DNA of 64,000 nt from Verrucomicrobiales bacterium. GTDB taxonomy: Bacteria; Verrucomicrobiota; Verrucomicrobiia; Verrucomicrobiales; DEV007. The DNA is taken from the NCBI GenBank assembly GCA_002726915.1, contig PBSY01000087.1:1-64000 (forward strand). Direction: 5' to 3'. The notes beneath the pieces are model-generated. The model did no database searches, had not been told where the DNA came from, and saw only the letters and a list, made by a program, of their open reading frames with translations. This document shows positions 45,251-53,786 of this stretch, piece by piece (within the stretch, counting starts at the first letter, position 1; every line of letters starts with the position of its first letter). A program made the position numbers and the translations under genes.

Positions 45251-48200
45251 TCAGTGAAAATCGTGTGACGCCCCGGCCGGCAGCGACCGGGTCGTCGAGA
45301 GCGGTTCGATCCGCTCCGCCATCAGGTGCGTCACACCTTCGCCCTGCTGAATCGTTCCCGAGATCAGCAGAAACGCCTCCGTAGTAATGGTGAGGCGAAA
45401 CTCTTCGAAACGGTCCGCGTAGACAATATTGTTCGACAGCCCTGTTTCGTCCTCAAGCGTGATAAATACCACGCCTTTCGCCGTTCCCGGGCGCTGCCGA
45501 CAAATCACCGCCCCTGCCGTCGAAGCTCGCGCTCCGTCAGGCTGCTGATTCATCAACATTGCCGGCAGAATCGACTTGGGCAACGAAGCGCGAATCAGAG
45601 CCATGGGATGACGCCCTGACGTTAATCCCATCCCTGAATAATCCGCCTGGACCCTTTCGTTATAGGACATTTCCGGCAAAGGGGATTCTGCTACCTTGGC
45701 AGACTCCTGGCACGCGCCTACGCTCCCAAAGCCTGCACTGGCAAACAGGTCACCCTGCTCCAACTTTGCTTCCTCTACCCGCCAGATCGCCTGGCGCCGT
45801 GTCTTTGCCAGTGCATTCAAGGCTCCCACCGACGCCAGCTGACTTAACTGCCGACGATCAAACCCTGTCCGCTGACGGAAATCCTCCAGCGACCGAAAAG
45901 GCAACCGCTCACGAGCCTGCAGCATTCGCTCCGTCACTGCCTCCTTGAGTCCCTTAACGGTCAACAAGCCTAGCCGAATCGTCGTATCATCCAGGATTTC
46001 ACAACACCAGCCTGATCGCATCACACAGGGCGGTTCGAACTTCAGCCCCCGCCGCTTTCCTTCCTGCACCAGTGTCGCCGGGGAATAAAATCCCATCGGC
46101 TGGTTATTGAGCAATCCCGTGTAGAATTCAGCCGCACGGTGCACCTTCAGGTAACTGCTCGCATAGGCGAGGATTCCAAAGCTGATCGCGTGTGACTCCG
46201 GAAATCCATAAAGGGCGAAGGAACCAATCGCTTGGACAATCTGTTCGGTCGTTCTCTCCGCGACTCCACGCTGCTCCAGCGCGGCCCGCAGCTTGTTTTC
46301 AACCCGCTGCATGCGCTCATGAGAACGATGAAACCCCATCGCCCGGCGCAACTCCTCGGCTTCGCTGCCCGAGAAATCAGCCATCACCATCGCCATCTTC
46401 AAGACCTGCTCTTGGAACATGGGAATTCCCAGAGTGCGCTCCAGGGTTGGCTTCAGTTTTTCGTGGATGTAATCGATGGGCTGCCGCCCGTCACGTCGCT
46501 CCAGGTAAGGATGGGCCAGGCCACCGGCGATCGGTCCGGGGCGGACAATTGCCACCTCAACCACCACGTCGTAAAAGCAGCGCGGCTTCATTCGCCTGAG
46601 CGTGTTCATCTGAGCCCGACTTTCAATCTGGAAGACCCCGATCGTATCGGCCGAACACATCAAGTCATAAGTGGCTTCGTCATCTGTCGGCAACTGCGCC
46701 AGATCCACCGAGCGCCCCCGCCTCTCAGACAGTGTCAGGGTCTCCTGCAACACGGCCATCATTCCGAGCCCTAACAGGTCCACCTTAATAATCCCCATGT
46801 CTTCGCAGTCATTTTTATCCCACTGCGCCACAGTGCGATCAGGCATGCTGGCATTCTCCAACGGCATCACCGCATCCAGTTCGCCCTGACTGATGATCAT
46901 TCCGCCCGAGTGCTGCCCCAGATGTCGGGGCAGTCCGTAAATCTGGGCATAGAGTTCGGCCAAAGCACGCGACCTTGGATGATCGGCTCCAATGCCGGAC
47001 TGCTCGACTTGATTTTCAAAACTCAGGGTCTGCTTGTAATCTCCGCTGGCATAAAGGTCCGAAAAACGACTCAGCATCTCCTCAGGAAACTCCAGGACTT
47101 TGCCAATCTCCCGCACCGCGCTGCGACCCCGATAGGTAATAACGTTAGCCGTCATCGCGGCTCCACAACGTCCGTAGCGCCGGTATACCTCTTGGATAAC
47201 CTTCTCACGCTGATTCCCACTGGGGAGATCCAGATCAATATCAGGCCAGGATTTGCGTCCTTCACTGAGAAACCGCTCAAACAAGAGCCGACTGCCAATC
47301 GGATCCACCGGCGTGATTCCGAGACTGTAACACACCGCGCTGTTGGCAGCACTTCCCCGCCCCTGCACCATGATACCATTCTCCCGGCAATACTGGATCA
47401 GGCTCCAGACAATCAAAAAATAACCACTGAAGCCTAGTTTAACGATAAGATTTAGCTCCCGCTGAATCTGCTTCTTGATCTGACGCGTTGGCTTGCCGTA
47501 GCGCTCCCGAACCCCACGCCACGCTAGTTCTGATAAGTAAGTGTCCATCGAATGTCCAGGGGGCACCGAATATTGAGGGAATTCGTAGCCCAATTTCTCG
47601 AGCGAAAAGTCCAATTGCTCAAACAGTCGTTTCGAATTAGTCACCGCTTCAGGAAGGTCATGAAAAAGCTGTGTCATCATCGCACCAGCCTTGATATGGC
47701 GCTCCGAATTCACGGCCAGTTCGCGGCCGGCTGTATCGAGTGTCGAGTGAAGCCTCAGGCAGGTGAACACATCTTGAACCTGACGGTTTTTCGGCATAGC
47801 GTAACAGGGTCCATTGGTCGCTAGCAAAGGTAGCCCATACGCTGCGGCTAGATCACGCTTTGCTCTCACCTTTGCCTCTTCTCCACGAATGGCATGTCGC
47901 TGCACCTCAACCCAGAGTCGCTGCTCAGGCACATAACGCTTCAACTGCTTCAGAGCCCGCTCCATCTCACCGGGCCCACCCCGCTTCCAGGCTACGTCCA
48001 GTGGGCCTTCATCGTCTCCGGTCAACACCGCCACATCATCGACCACTTCCTCCAGTTCCGACCACGCCAGTAAACACTCCCCTTTGGGAGAGCGCAGCTG
48101 TGCGCGGCTAATAAGACGAGAGACGCCCCGATAGCCGCGCCGATTCCGAATCAATAAGGGTAAGACAGCGCCGTTAGTCATGCTCAATTCAGTTCCTACA

Positions 48201-48388
48201 ACGGCACGAAATCCGTTCTCCAGTGAGCGTTGATGAAACCTAACGGATCCATAAAATCCATCCCGATCGCAGAGAGCTACCCCCGGAAGTTCCAGTTGTC
48301 CGGCACGATCCGCCATGACTTCCGGCTGCGAAGCCCCACGCAAAAAGCTGAAAGCACTGCGAGCATGAAGCTCAATGTAATCACTCAT
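45251..48388 (-). CDS. dnaE2: Error-prone DNA polymerase III alpha (DnaE2/ImuC)
   Basis: Translesion polymerase that works with ImuA and ImuB. The N-terminal PHP domain begins YIELHARSAFSFLRGASQPE. The polymerase acidic site is in WPDIDLDLPSGNQREKVI, and later blocks are VAIVRPGPIAGGLAHPYLER, GIPMFQEQVLKMAMVMADFS and FGFPESHAISFGILAYASSY-like segments. The OB-fold near the C-terminus contains GVVFITLEDETGLSNNIVYA. At 1045 residues it is DnaE2-sized and lacks a beta-clamp-rich tail. The ATG at 48388 overlaps the imuB stop by eight bases, so translation is coupled. Last gene of the SOS cassette. Confidence 0.95.
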   Translation of the reverse strand: MSDYIELHARSAFSFLRGASQPEVMADRAGQLELPGVALCDRDGFYGSVRFHQRSLENGFRAVVGTELSMTNGAVLPLLIRNRRGYRGVSRLISRAQLRSPKGECLLAWSELEEVVDDVAVLTGDDEGPLDVAWKRGGPGEMERALKQLKRYVPEQRLWVEVQRHAIRGEEAKVRAKRDLAAAYGLPLLATNGPCYAMPKNRQVQDVFTCLRLHSTLDTAGRELAVNSERHIKAGAMMTQLFHDLPEAVTNSKRLFEQLDFSLEKLGYEFPQYSVPPGHSMDTYLSELAWRGVRERYGKPTRQIKKQIQRELNLIVKLGFSGYFLIVWSLIQYCRENGIMVQGRGSAANSAVCYSLGITPVDPIGSRLLFERFLSEGRKSWPDIDLDLPSGNQREKVIQEVYRRYGRCGAAMTANVITYRGRSAVREIGKVLEFPEEMLSRFSDLYASGDYKQTLSFENQVEQSGIGADHPRSRALAELYAQIYGLPRHLGQHSGGMIISQGELDAVMPLENASMPDRTVAQWDKNDCEDMGIIKVDLLGLGMMAVLQETLTLSERRGRSVDLAQLPTDDEATYDLMCSADTIGVFQIESRAQMNTLRRMKPRCFYDVVVEVAIVRPGPIAGGLAHPYLERRDGRQPIDYIHEKLKPTLERTLGIPMFQEQVLKMAMVMADFSGSEAEELRRAMGFHRSHERMQRVENKLRAALEQRGVAERTTEQIVQAIGSFALYGFPESHAISFGILAYASSYLKVHRAAEFYTGLLNNQPMGFYSPATLVQEGKRRGLKFEPPCVMRSGWCCEILDDTTIRLGLLTVKGLKEAVTERMLQARERLPFRSLEDFRQRTGFDRRQLSQLASVGALNALAKTRRQAIWRVEEAKLEQGDLFASAGFGSVGACQESAKVAESPLPEMSYNERVQADYSGMGLTSGRHPMALIRASLPKSILPAMLMNQQPDGARASTAGAVICRQRPGTAKGVVFITLEDETGLSNNIVYADRFEEFRLTITTEAFLLISGTIQQGEGVTHLMAERIEPLSTTRSLPAGASHDFH

Positions 48389-49892
48389 AATAACCCTCAA
48401 CTTCCCACTCTCCCCGACACTCCACCAAACGAAATAGCCCCTGCTTCATGATCTCCACATCCCATTCCGACCGCATCCATTCACGGTCACGATGCCACCA
48501 ATCCCCTTCACTGCGCCAAGGTCCTGAAGCGTTAACAATAATACCGGAAACCTTGGGAGAATGAATCTGCAACGGCCTCTCTCCCTGTAGCATGACTCGC
48601 GCCTGAGTCATAGCTGCATAGCGACGCAGAACTAGCCCGATCGCTGGCGGCCCGCTAGGCTCTCTAACTTCATCGATCTCGTTTGGTAACGGTACCAGCT
48701 GAAATGCACCCGGAAGATGAGAATCGACAGGCCGGATTGCCCCCACACGATCCGTCCCAACAAGACGACGCAGACGTTTCATAGTGTCCTCGAACTGGAA
48801 TCGATTCCGCAGCCCAGCACCAAACAGTTGCCGCTGTGATGCCACGGGATCCGATGGCTCAAACCGCAGGCAAACCGCTTCGACTGGCGCTTTCATCTCC
48901 AGCGTCTCGAGGTGACTGCTGACGAGTCGAAATAGCACCATTTTATCGAGCAAAGGTTCTGGTAGCGACAGGCGCTTCGCGTAACGTCCCCCATCGACAT
49001 AGGAAATAAGTAGGTGCACTGCGATCACCGCGCGCCCGGTCTGCTCAACCCGGACTGAGAGCCCTTTAATGAACCGATTTAACACAAAAAGCAGGGATTC
49101 ACGGTCACAAACCTCATAATCAAAGTCATGATGCTCTTCAAAGAGCTGCTCCAGCCTGGCCAGCTTCAACGGTCGTCGCAACCGTCCCGTTAATCGCAGC
49201 CACAACTTGATTCCCTCTTCGCCAAGACGTGAAGCCACTGCCTCTCGTTGCAGTCTCGCGAAAGCCCCGAGAGTTTCAATACCCCAGAGCCGAAGCCGCT
49301 CATTCAAATCCTCTCCCGTCTCGGCCACCATTAGAGGCAGTCCATCCAGCAATTCCATGTGATTGTCTCGATGGAGATGCCAGAGCGAACCGCCCTGTTG
49401 CCAGGCAGCCAAAGCTGCAATCCTCGCCAATGATGGAGTTTCCCCGACGCCAACCGCCACTTCAAATCCAAGATCGTAAAGCCGCCCCCGAATGCGGCGG
49501 CCACTTTCCAGCCAAGCTTCTTCCACCTGGGTCGACAAGTCGAGTGTCAGCAGACCCGGTTCGGTCTCTTCAATCCCCGGCACCCAGCCAAGGGCCGTTT
49601 CCAGTAGACGACTTCCGGCAGCCAACTCGCCGGAAGCCGACGGCCGCTCCACTCGCAAAGCTGAACAGCGAGCCAGAGCTTGCACTGTCTTCATCGCCAC
49701 GTCGACGCCCTCACGTGCTGCGGCGACATTGCGAGCCAGAACGATCGACTGTCGCTGCCGCTCATCGACGAGGGCCACCGGTTCCTCACTCCAATTTACC
49801 CGTCTAACCACGGACTGAAGCCGAAAATCCGGACACCAGATCACGGCATAACCCGACACATTACCATCAACTGCTTCGTCTATTCGATGCAT
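48381..49892 (-). CDS. imuB: ImuB, catalytically inactive Y-family polymerase
   Basis: Y-family DNA polymerase relative that acts as an adaptor for DnaE2 on the beta clamp. Where active Y polymerases have an acidic DxD at the start, this protein has VIWCPDFRLQSVVRRVNWSE, and the second catalytic motif reads GLLTLDLSTQ, so the metal-binding set looks lost, as expected for ImuB. The palm/finger region (ALVDERQRQSIVLARNVAAA) and helix-hairpin-helix part (LWGIETLGAFARLQREAVAS) are recognisable. At 503 residues it is full length. It follows imuA by 28 bases and overlaps dnaE2 by eight. Confidence 0.92.
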   Translation of the reverse strand: MHRIDEAVDGNVSGYAVIWCPDFRLQSVVRRVNWSEEPVALVDERQRQSIVLARNVAAAREGVDVAMKTVQALARCSALRVERPSASGELAAGSRLLETALGWVPGIEETEPGLLTLDLSTQVEEAWLESGRRIRGRLYDLGFEVAVGVGETPSLARIAALAAWQQGGSLWHLHRDNHMELLDGLPLMVAETGEDLNERLRLWGIETLGAFARLQREAVASRLGEEGIKLWLRLTGRLRRPLKLARLEQLFEEHHDFDYEVCDRESLLFVLNRFIKGLSVRVEQTGRAVIAVHLLISYVDGGRYAKRLSLPEPLLDKMVLFRLVSSHLETLEMKAPVEAVCLRFEPSDPVASQRQLFGAGLRNRFQFEDTMKRLRRLVGTDRVGAIRPVDSHLPGAFQLVPLPNEIDEVREPSGPPAIGLVLRRYAAMTQARVMLQGERPLQIHSPKVSGIIVNASGPWRSEGDWWHRDREWMRSEWDVEIMKQGLFRLVECRGEWEVEGYYE

Positions 49893-49920
49893 CTACGCTT
49901 GTCGTTTCCAACCTCTAACC

Positions 49921-50667
49921 CTAGCTAACCGCCAAGATTTCGCCGCGATAATCCTCCCGATGACGGCGCTCACGTTCCGGCGCAACCACCTGCGATCGCT
50001 GAAAACGCACCGAAGCCTTCAACACCTCACGCTCCTCTTCGAGACTTTCCCACGAAAGACGTTGTTTTAATTCCAGACGCTGCTTTGCCACTGCCGTCAC
50101 CGCCTGACGCGCAAAAAGTAGCGCCACCGATTCACGCTGTCTTAACTGTCCAAGAACGCGATACCACTGGTTCGTCTTGACCGAACGCCAATCCGACGGC
50201 TCACTGTCACGAAGATCGATCAGAAAAAGAAAGAAGTTCTCATCCCGCGAAACCACATCCAAAGCTTCAATCGCTTCCTTAGCCGATCCACAGCCTACCC
50301 AGAGCAAGGTCTCCAGATCATCGGCAGAAAACCCTTCCATGGAAAACCCCTGCCCTACGTCCAGAAACATGACGTAACGTCGTTCCTGCCTCGCCTGGGC
50401 CAAGAGTTGCGCCATGACAAGGCCACTACCCGTCGATACCTCGGGCGCGATTAACTCGGTGAGTTGTCCTTGCGCCCAACCGCCACCGAGTAAAGCGTCC
50501 CAGTCCTCTCGGCCGGACGACCAGCGGCTTTCGCGTCTTTGCTGTTCGTCCAATAATTCGGCACCTGATGTAATTTTCTGCCCCAGTTCCTCTCCCAGTT
50601 GTTGACGGAGAGACTGAAGCGCAACGATCTTGTCCACCGCAACTTTTTTACTATTTTGCATCCGCAT
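49921..50667 (-). CDS. imuA: ImuA, RecA-like SOS mutagenesis protein
   Basis: RecA-fold protein of the damage-inducible mutasome. The family start VALQSLRQQLGEELGQK leads into RWSSGREDWDALLGGGWAQG with QLTELIAPEVSTGSGLVMAQ, a degenerate P-loop region, then YVMFLDVGQGFSMEGFS. The C-terminus is a helical basic tail. At 248 residues it is of normal ImuA size. Two ATGs (50667 and 50661) are available; the downstream one leaves a more usual leader after the LexA box, which ends only two bases upstream of 50667. First gene of imuA-imuB-dnaE2. Confidence 0.9.
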   Translation of the reverse strand: MRMQNSKKVAVDKIVALQSLRQQLGEELGQKITSGAELLDEQQRRESRWSSGREDWDALLGGGWAQGQLTELIAPEVSTGSGLVMAQLLAQARQERRYVMFLDVGQGFSMEGFSADDLETLLWVGCGSAKEAIEALDVVSRDENFFLFLIDLRDSEPSDWRSVKTNQWYRVLGQLRQRESVALLFARQAVTAVAKQRLELKQRLSWESLEEEREVLKASVRFQRSQVVAPERERRHREDYRGEILAVS

Positions 50668-50668
50668 T

Positions 50669-50696
50669 CAAATACTGTTCATTTAAACAGTATTTG
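50669..50696 (-). promoter_or_regulatory. LexA (SOS) box in the imuA promoter
   Basis: The core TACTGTTCATTTAAACAGTA at 50673-50692 is an SOS box of CTGT-N8-ACAG form, inside a 28-bp dyad with 11-bp matching arms. The same site contains TGTTC-N4-AAACA, one base off the TGTTC-N4-GAACA motif reported for Verrucomicrobia LexA. On the minus strand TTGCAG, a 17-base spacer and TACTGT can form a promoter whose -10 lies inside the box, so LexA would block RNA polymerase. It ends two bases before the imuA ATG. Confidence 0.87.
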
Positions 50697-50758
50697 AAGA
50701 TTCCTCATCCTGCAAGGACGAAGGTACCATTTCCTCAGCAGAACTTACAACTGCGTGA

Positions 50759-50962
50759 CAACCCGCCTCGAAATCATCTCGCCTCGCGCCCAATACCCCA
50801 ATTTTCATCACCCTTTATGGCTACGGCTCTAAGAATCTCTATGAGATGGAAGCCGCGATTAGCGCAGACAGTGGAATCGTTAAATTTGATTCAACTTTCA
50901 AACTTATTCCTCATCCAAAATTGATTGCCCGGAATCCGTTGGCTGACCTACGAAAGCTCTAA
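50759..50962 (+). pseudogene. Possible gene remnant, C-terminal piece of an unknown protein
   Basis: A 67-codon frame runs from just after a TGA to a TAA with no usable start until an ATG at 50846. Its translation is protein-like (SRLAPNTPIFITLYGYGSKN, then LYEMEAAISADSGIVKFDST and FKLIPHPKLIARNPLADLRK). I recognise no family. It may be the 3' end of a decayed gene, or a 38-residue small gene from 50846. A chance open frame is possible. Confidence 0.3.
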
Positions 50963-51048
50963 GGTCTCACAGAGTCTAACCGCAAAAGGCCAAGCGTTTA
51001 TTTGCGCGCAAGACTTGAAATATAGTTTAACGCAAGTACCATGCATTT

Positions 51049-51684
51049 ATGGTAGCGTCCTCAATCATTGATACTCAACCAAAGCTAAAAAAAATCAATG
51101 CCGACCGCATTGGTGTGGTGGCCTCCACTCTTTGTGCCATTCACTGTGCCGTCACCCCTCCACTCCTCCTTCTCCTTCCTGCCTTTGGAGAAGTCTGGGC
51201 TCACCCAGCCACCCACTGGGGGATGGCCCTCTTAGTCGTCCCTATTGCTATCGCGATGATAATCTCAGGCTATCGCCAGCACCGCCGCAAGTGGATCGTC
51301 GCCGTCGGATCATTGGGGGTATCACTCGTTTTGATTGGAGCCGCTCTGCCCTACCTTCAGAGTTCTGAGACAATAATGGCGGCAGCGGTCACCCCAACTC
51401 CTGCCTCTTTGGAGAGCGAAGCATCACTTCTAACTTCGGAAGGCGAATCTAGCCTTGTTTCAGCAGAAGATAACTCCATGCCTGCTGAATCCGGACACGA
51501 CGAATCCTGCGCTACCGATGCTTGCTGCCCCTCTTTTACAACCGATGCTGATGGAAATACGAAATTGAAGTTCCCGGCATCCAGTATCGTCACTACTCTC
51601 GGCGGCGTCGCACTGATTATCACGCATGTGGGTAATTTGTGTGGCTGCGCCTCCTGTCGCCGAAGAAGAGACGAAGAGAGCTGA
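51049..51684 (+). CDS. MerC-domain membrane protein with Cys/His-rich loop
   Basis: MerC-like inner-membrane protein; MerC moves mercury in mer operons, but most chromosomal homologues have no known substrate. The family Cys pair is present at Cys29 and Cys33 in STLCAIHCAVTPPLLLLLP. The first three helices are visible (near 25-45, 58-73 and 84-101), and a fourth near 178-195. Between helices three and four lies an unusual insert of about 75 residues with a metal-ligand cluster GHDESCATDACC, and the C-terminus adds GNLCGCASCRRRR. The extra Cys/His ligands suggest a role with a soft metal such as zinc or mercury. No merR, merA or zur gene is near. It sits between two fragments of apparent gene debris. 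Confidence 0.78.
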   Translation: MVASSIIDTQPKLKKINADRIGVVASTLCAIHCAVTPPLLLLLPAFGEVWAHPATHWGMALLVVPIAIAMIISGYRQHRRKWIVAVGSLGVSLVLIGAALPYLQSSETIMAAAVTPTPASLESEASLLTSEGESSLVSAEDNSMPAESGHDESCATDACCPSFTTDADGNTKLKFPASSIVTTLGGVALIITHVGNLCGCASCRRRRDEES

Positions 51685-51697
51685 CTGCTGATACTGA

Positions 51698-51877
51698 GAT
51701 CGTCCTTCGCAAGGCACGATTATTGGAGAAAGGTCCAAGCCTCTCCTCATCGCGCATGCAGGGAATCCTCCCAGTTCCCTGATCTACGCGGGGCCTGCTC
51801 CGGACGCTAGTCAATTGAGTCAGTTGATCTGTGAACACTTTGGAGGCGAAGCCAAAGCGCTACTCGTAGGAAGGTGA
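51698..51877 (+). pseudogene. Possible gene remnant downstream of the MerC gene
   Basis: A 59-codon frame runs from after a TGA at 51697 to a TGA at 51877 with no start codon. Its translation looks like folded protein (IIGERSKPLLIAHAGNPPSS, then LIYAGPAPDASQLSQLICEH and FGGEAKALLVGR). No family recognised. It could be the C-terminal end of a gene whose front was lost, or a chance frame. It also contains a 7-bp inverted repeat (CAGGGAA at 51759-51765, TTCCCTG at 51775-51781). Confidence 0.27.
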
Positions 51878-51915
51878 CAGTTTATCCGTTTATCTGCCAG
51901 GCCTGCAACGCTCAG

Positions 51916-52659
51916 TTAACGATACTCTTTACGGTAATACAGAGGCGTCATTCCCATATGCTTGCGGAACTGGCGTGAAAATGCCGCCTGATCGTAAAAT
52001 CCCAGATTAGTCGCGATGTCCGAAATTGATTTCCGGCTCCGACGTAGGTCATCGCAGGCCGCATGCACCCGCATTTTGATAATGTATTGCTGGGGCGGCA
52101 TCTTGAGATGCTCCTTAAATTTTCTTTCGAACTGTCGTACTGATAGCTCACACATTTCAGCAAGACTGGGAATTGGGATCTCGCGGTTGAAATTAGCCCC
52201 AATGTGATTCAAAGCAGCCGAAATATCAGAATCCGCGGGCAGCAAATCACGCTGCTTATCGAGGTTCTGAATAGTCCCCATCACACCAATCACTTCACCA
52301 TCTCGGGCAAATACAGGAATCTTATTGGTTAGGAACCAGGCAGGGATACCATGTCGACTGATGAATATTTCTACAATTTCCAGCAGCGGTTCGCCCGTCT
52401 CAGCAATCTTAATGTCATCGGCACGAAACTTCTCCGCGAGACTGTGGGGCAAAAGGTCAAAATCGGTCGCTCCCCAAAACTTATTTTCATCCTCATAACC
52501 ATATAGGTCAAGCAGGGCCCGGTTAGCGGCGAGCAAACGACCCTCTTGATCTTTGGCAAAAAACAGAACGCCAGGGAGATGATTAAAGAGGAGCTGGAAG
52601 GCCTGATCTGGAAGGACTCGCTCTAAAAACTCTTTTCTCAGTTCAACTCCGCTGCGCAT
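51916..52659 (-). CDS. AraC-family regulator with N-terminal PAS domain
   Basis: Transcriptional regulator joining a PAS sensor to a C-terminal AraC DNA-binding domain. The PAS part spans about residues 18-130 (HLPGVLFFAKDQEGRLLAAN, then PAWFLTNKIPVFARDGEVIG). The two helix-turn-helix units are IPIPSLAEMCELSVRQFERK and SISDIATNLGFYDQAAFSRQ, ending FRKHMGMTPLYYRKEYR. The ATG at 52659 is used because the upstream TTG at 52740 adds residues with no family match. It faces the coiled-coil gene across a 97-base intergenic stretch. Ligand and targets are unknown; PAS-AraC proteins of this shape are common in Verrucomicrobia and Planctomycetes. Confidence 0.9.
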   Translation of the reverse strand: MRSGVELRKEFLERVLPDQAFQLLFNHLPGVLFFAKDQEGRLLAANRALLDLYGYEDENKFWGATDFDLLPHSLAEKFRADDIKIAETGEPLLEIVEIFISRHGIPAWFLTNKIPVFARDGEVIGVMGTIQNLDKQRDLLPADSDISAALNHIGANFNREIPIPSLAEMCELSVRQFERKFKEHLKMPPQQYIIKMRVHAACDDLRRSRKSISDIATNLGFYDQAAFSRQFRKHMGMTPLYYRKEYR

Positions 52660-52756
52660 ATTGATGAAAGAACTCCGCGAAAATCGGCGTAGAGCAAGGT
52701 ACGAAATTAGTTTACTAGGTAGAAATTTAACAAAACACAATTATTGTAAGTGCATC

Positions 52757-53674
52757 ATGAGCGGAGAATACCAGACAGAAGACACCGCAGAAGACTACGA
52801 TTACGGGCGCGCCGGAAACGGGAAAACAGTTTTACTGATCCTGCTGGCAGTCCTCCTCGTTGCCGCCGCCGTAGCAGCGGTATCCATGGGTAAGCGATGG
52901 AGTAGCGAGCAAGCCAAAACACTATCGCTGCAACAGCAGATGGAATCCGTCACCAATCGCATGAGCGAGGTTGAAGGCAGAAACGCCGAGTTATCGGGTC
53001 TCCTAGCAGATAAGCAGGCCGAAAATGACCGACTCAAGGACGAGTGGTCCACGCAGGTAGGAACCCTGAAACAACAGCACAAAGATCAACTCCAGAGTAC
53101 CTACGCTCAAATGAACGATATCGTTTACGACAGTCGGAAGACGCTCACCTACATTGGAGATATTGAAGATCGACTTAAATCGGGCCAGGAACTGGACGAA
53201 GTTGAAGCAGCTAAATTGCAGAGCGTCGTGAATGGACTTCTTGTTCTCCACGAGCAGTACAAAAAGCCGCTGAACGAATTTCGCGAACTGAGCCGTTACT
53301 TTGGGCAGCAACTCGCTGCGCTTCCGGAAGGCGCACTCGACCCTAAGGACACAACATCGCTGGGCAAACGTCTTTTTAAGAACCGCGAGTTCCAAAATGA
53401 ACGACAACAATTCTTTGAAAGTCAGGGGCGCCGCATTGCCTTGGTAGAGGTACAGGAGGTTTACACCACAGCTTATTCGAGCGCCCAATACAAGATGAGC
53501 AGCATCTCGCTGAACATTAATGAGTATCTAACTGAACTCGACTCAGTGATTCAATCCAACCAAAAGAGTGCGTCAGAATTAACTTCTTTCTTCGACAAGT
53601 CCCGAGAGATCCTTCAAATTCATGAGAAGATTATGAACATCGAGCCTCCAAAAATTGAGGAAGTTCGGCCCTAA
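52757..53674 (+). CDS. Hypothetical membrane-anchored coiled-coil protein
   Basis: No family recognised. An acidic N-terminus (MSGEYQTEDTAEDYDYGRAG) is followed by one membrane helix (TVLLILLAVLLVAAAVAAVS). Then comes a long helical, Gln/Glu-rich region with heptad character (LSLQQQMESVTNRMSEVEGR, LSGLLADKQAENDRLKDEWS), which should form a coiled coil, and a compact helical C-terminal part. The orientation suggests a short cytoplasmic tail and a large outer domain. The ATG at 52757 replaces an in-frame start at 52661 that would add 32 residues without purpose. It is ended by a strong terminator at 53729. A structural or scaffold role is only a guess. Confidence 0.72.
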   Translation: MSGEYQTEDTAEDYDYGRAGNGKTVLLILLAVLLVAAAVAAVSMGKRWSSEQAKTLSLQQQMESVTNRMSEVEGRNAELSGLLADKQAENDRLKDEWSTQVGTLKQQHKDQLQSTYAQMNDIVYDSRKTLTYIGDIEDRLKSGQELDEVEAAKLQSVVNGLLVLHEQYKKPLNEFRELSRYFGQQLAALPEGALDPKDTTSLGKRLFKNREFQNERQQFFESQGRRIALVEVQEVYTTAYSSAQYKMSSISLNINEYLTELDSVIQSNQKSASELTSFFDKSREILQIHEKIMNIEPPKIEEVRP

Positions 53675-53728
53675 TAAATCAAATACACAAAGCTAAAGAA
53701 GGGATTACATCCCATGAACTGTCTAAAA

Positions 53729-53755
53729 AGAGGCCACTTCGGTGGCCTTTTTTTG
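53729..53755 (+). terminator. Rho-independent terminator after the coiled-coil gene
   Basis: AGGCCAC (53731-53737), a TTCG tetraloop, and GTGGCCT (53742-53748), followed by a run of T residues. The stable seven-bp stem with a TTCG loop ends the coiled-coil gene 55 bases after its stop and isolates the efflux operon that follows. Confidence 0.92.
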
Positions 53756-53786
53756 TTTCTAGCCGTAATGACTGGTTGAAGAATTA

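Larger units (their letters stand above)
50668..51048. other. Gap between imuA and the MerC gene
   Basis: This 381-bp stretch holds the LexA box, a start-less open frame (listed separately) and a short promoter region for the MerC gene. Apart from these I see no further gene, hairpin terminator or repeat. Confidence 0.6.

Noticed and set aside
49229-49807. 192-codon plus-strand frame opposite imuB
   Set aside because: Pro/Arg/Ser-rich composition is typical of antisense reading of a GC-rich gene; imuB is secure.
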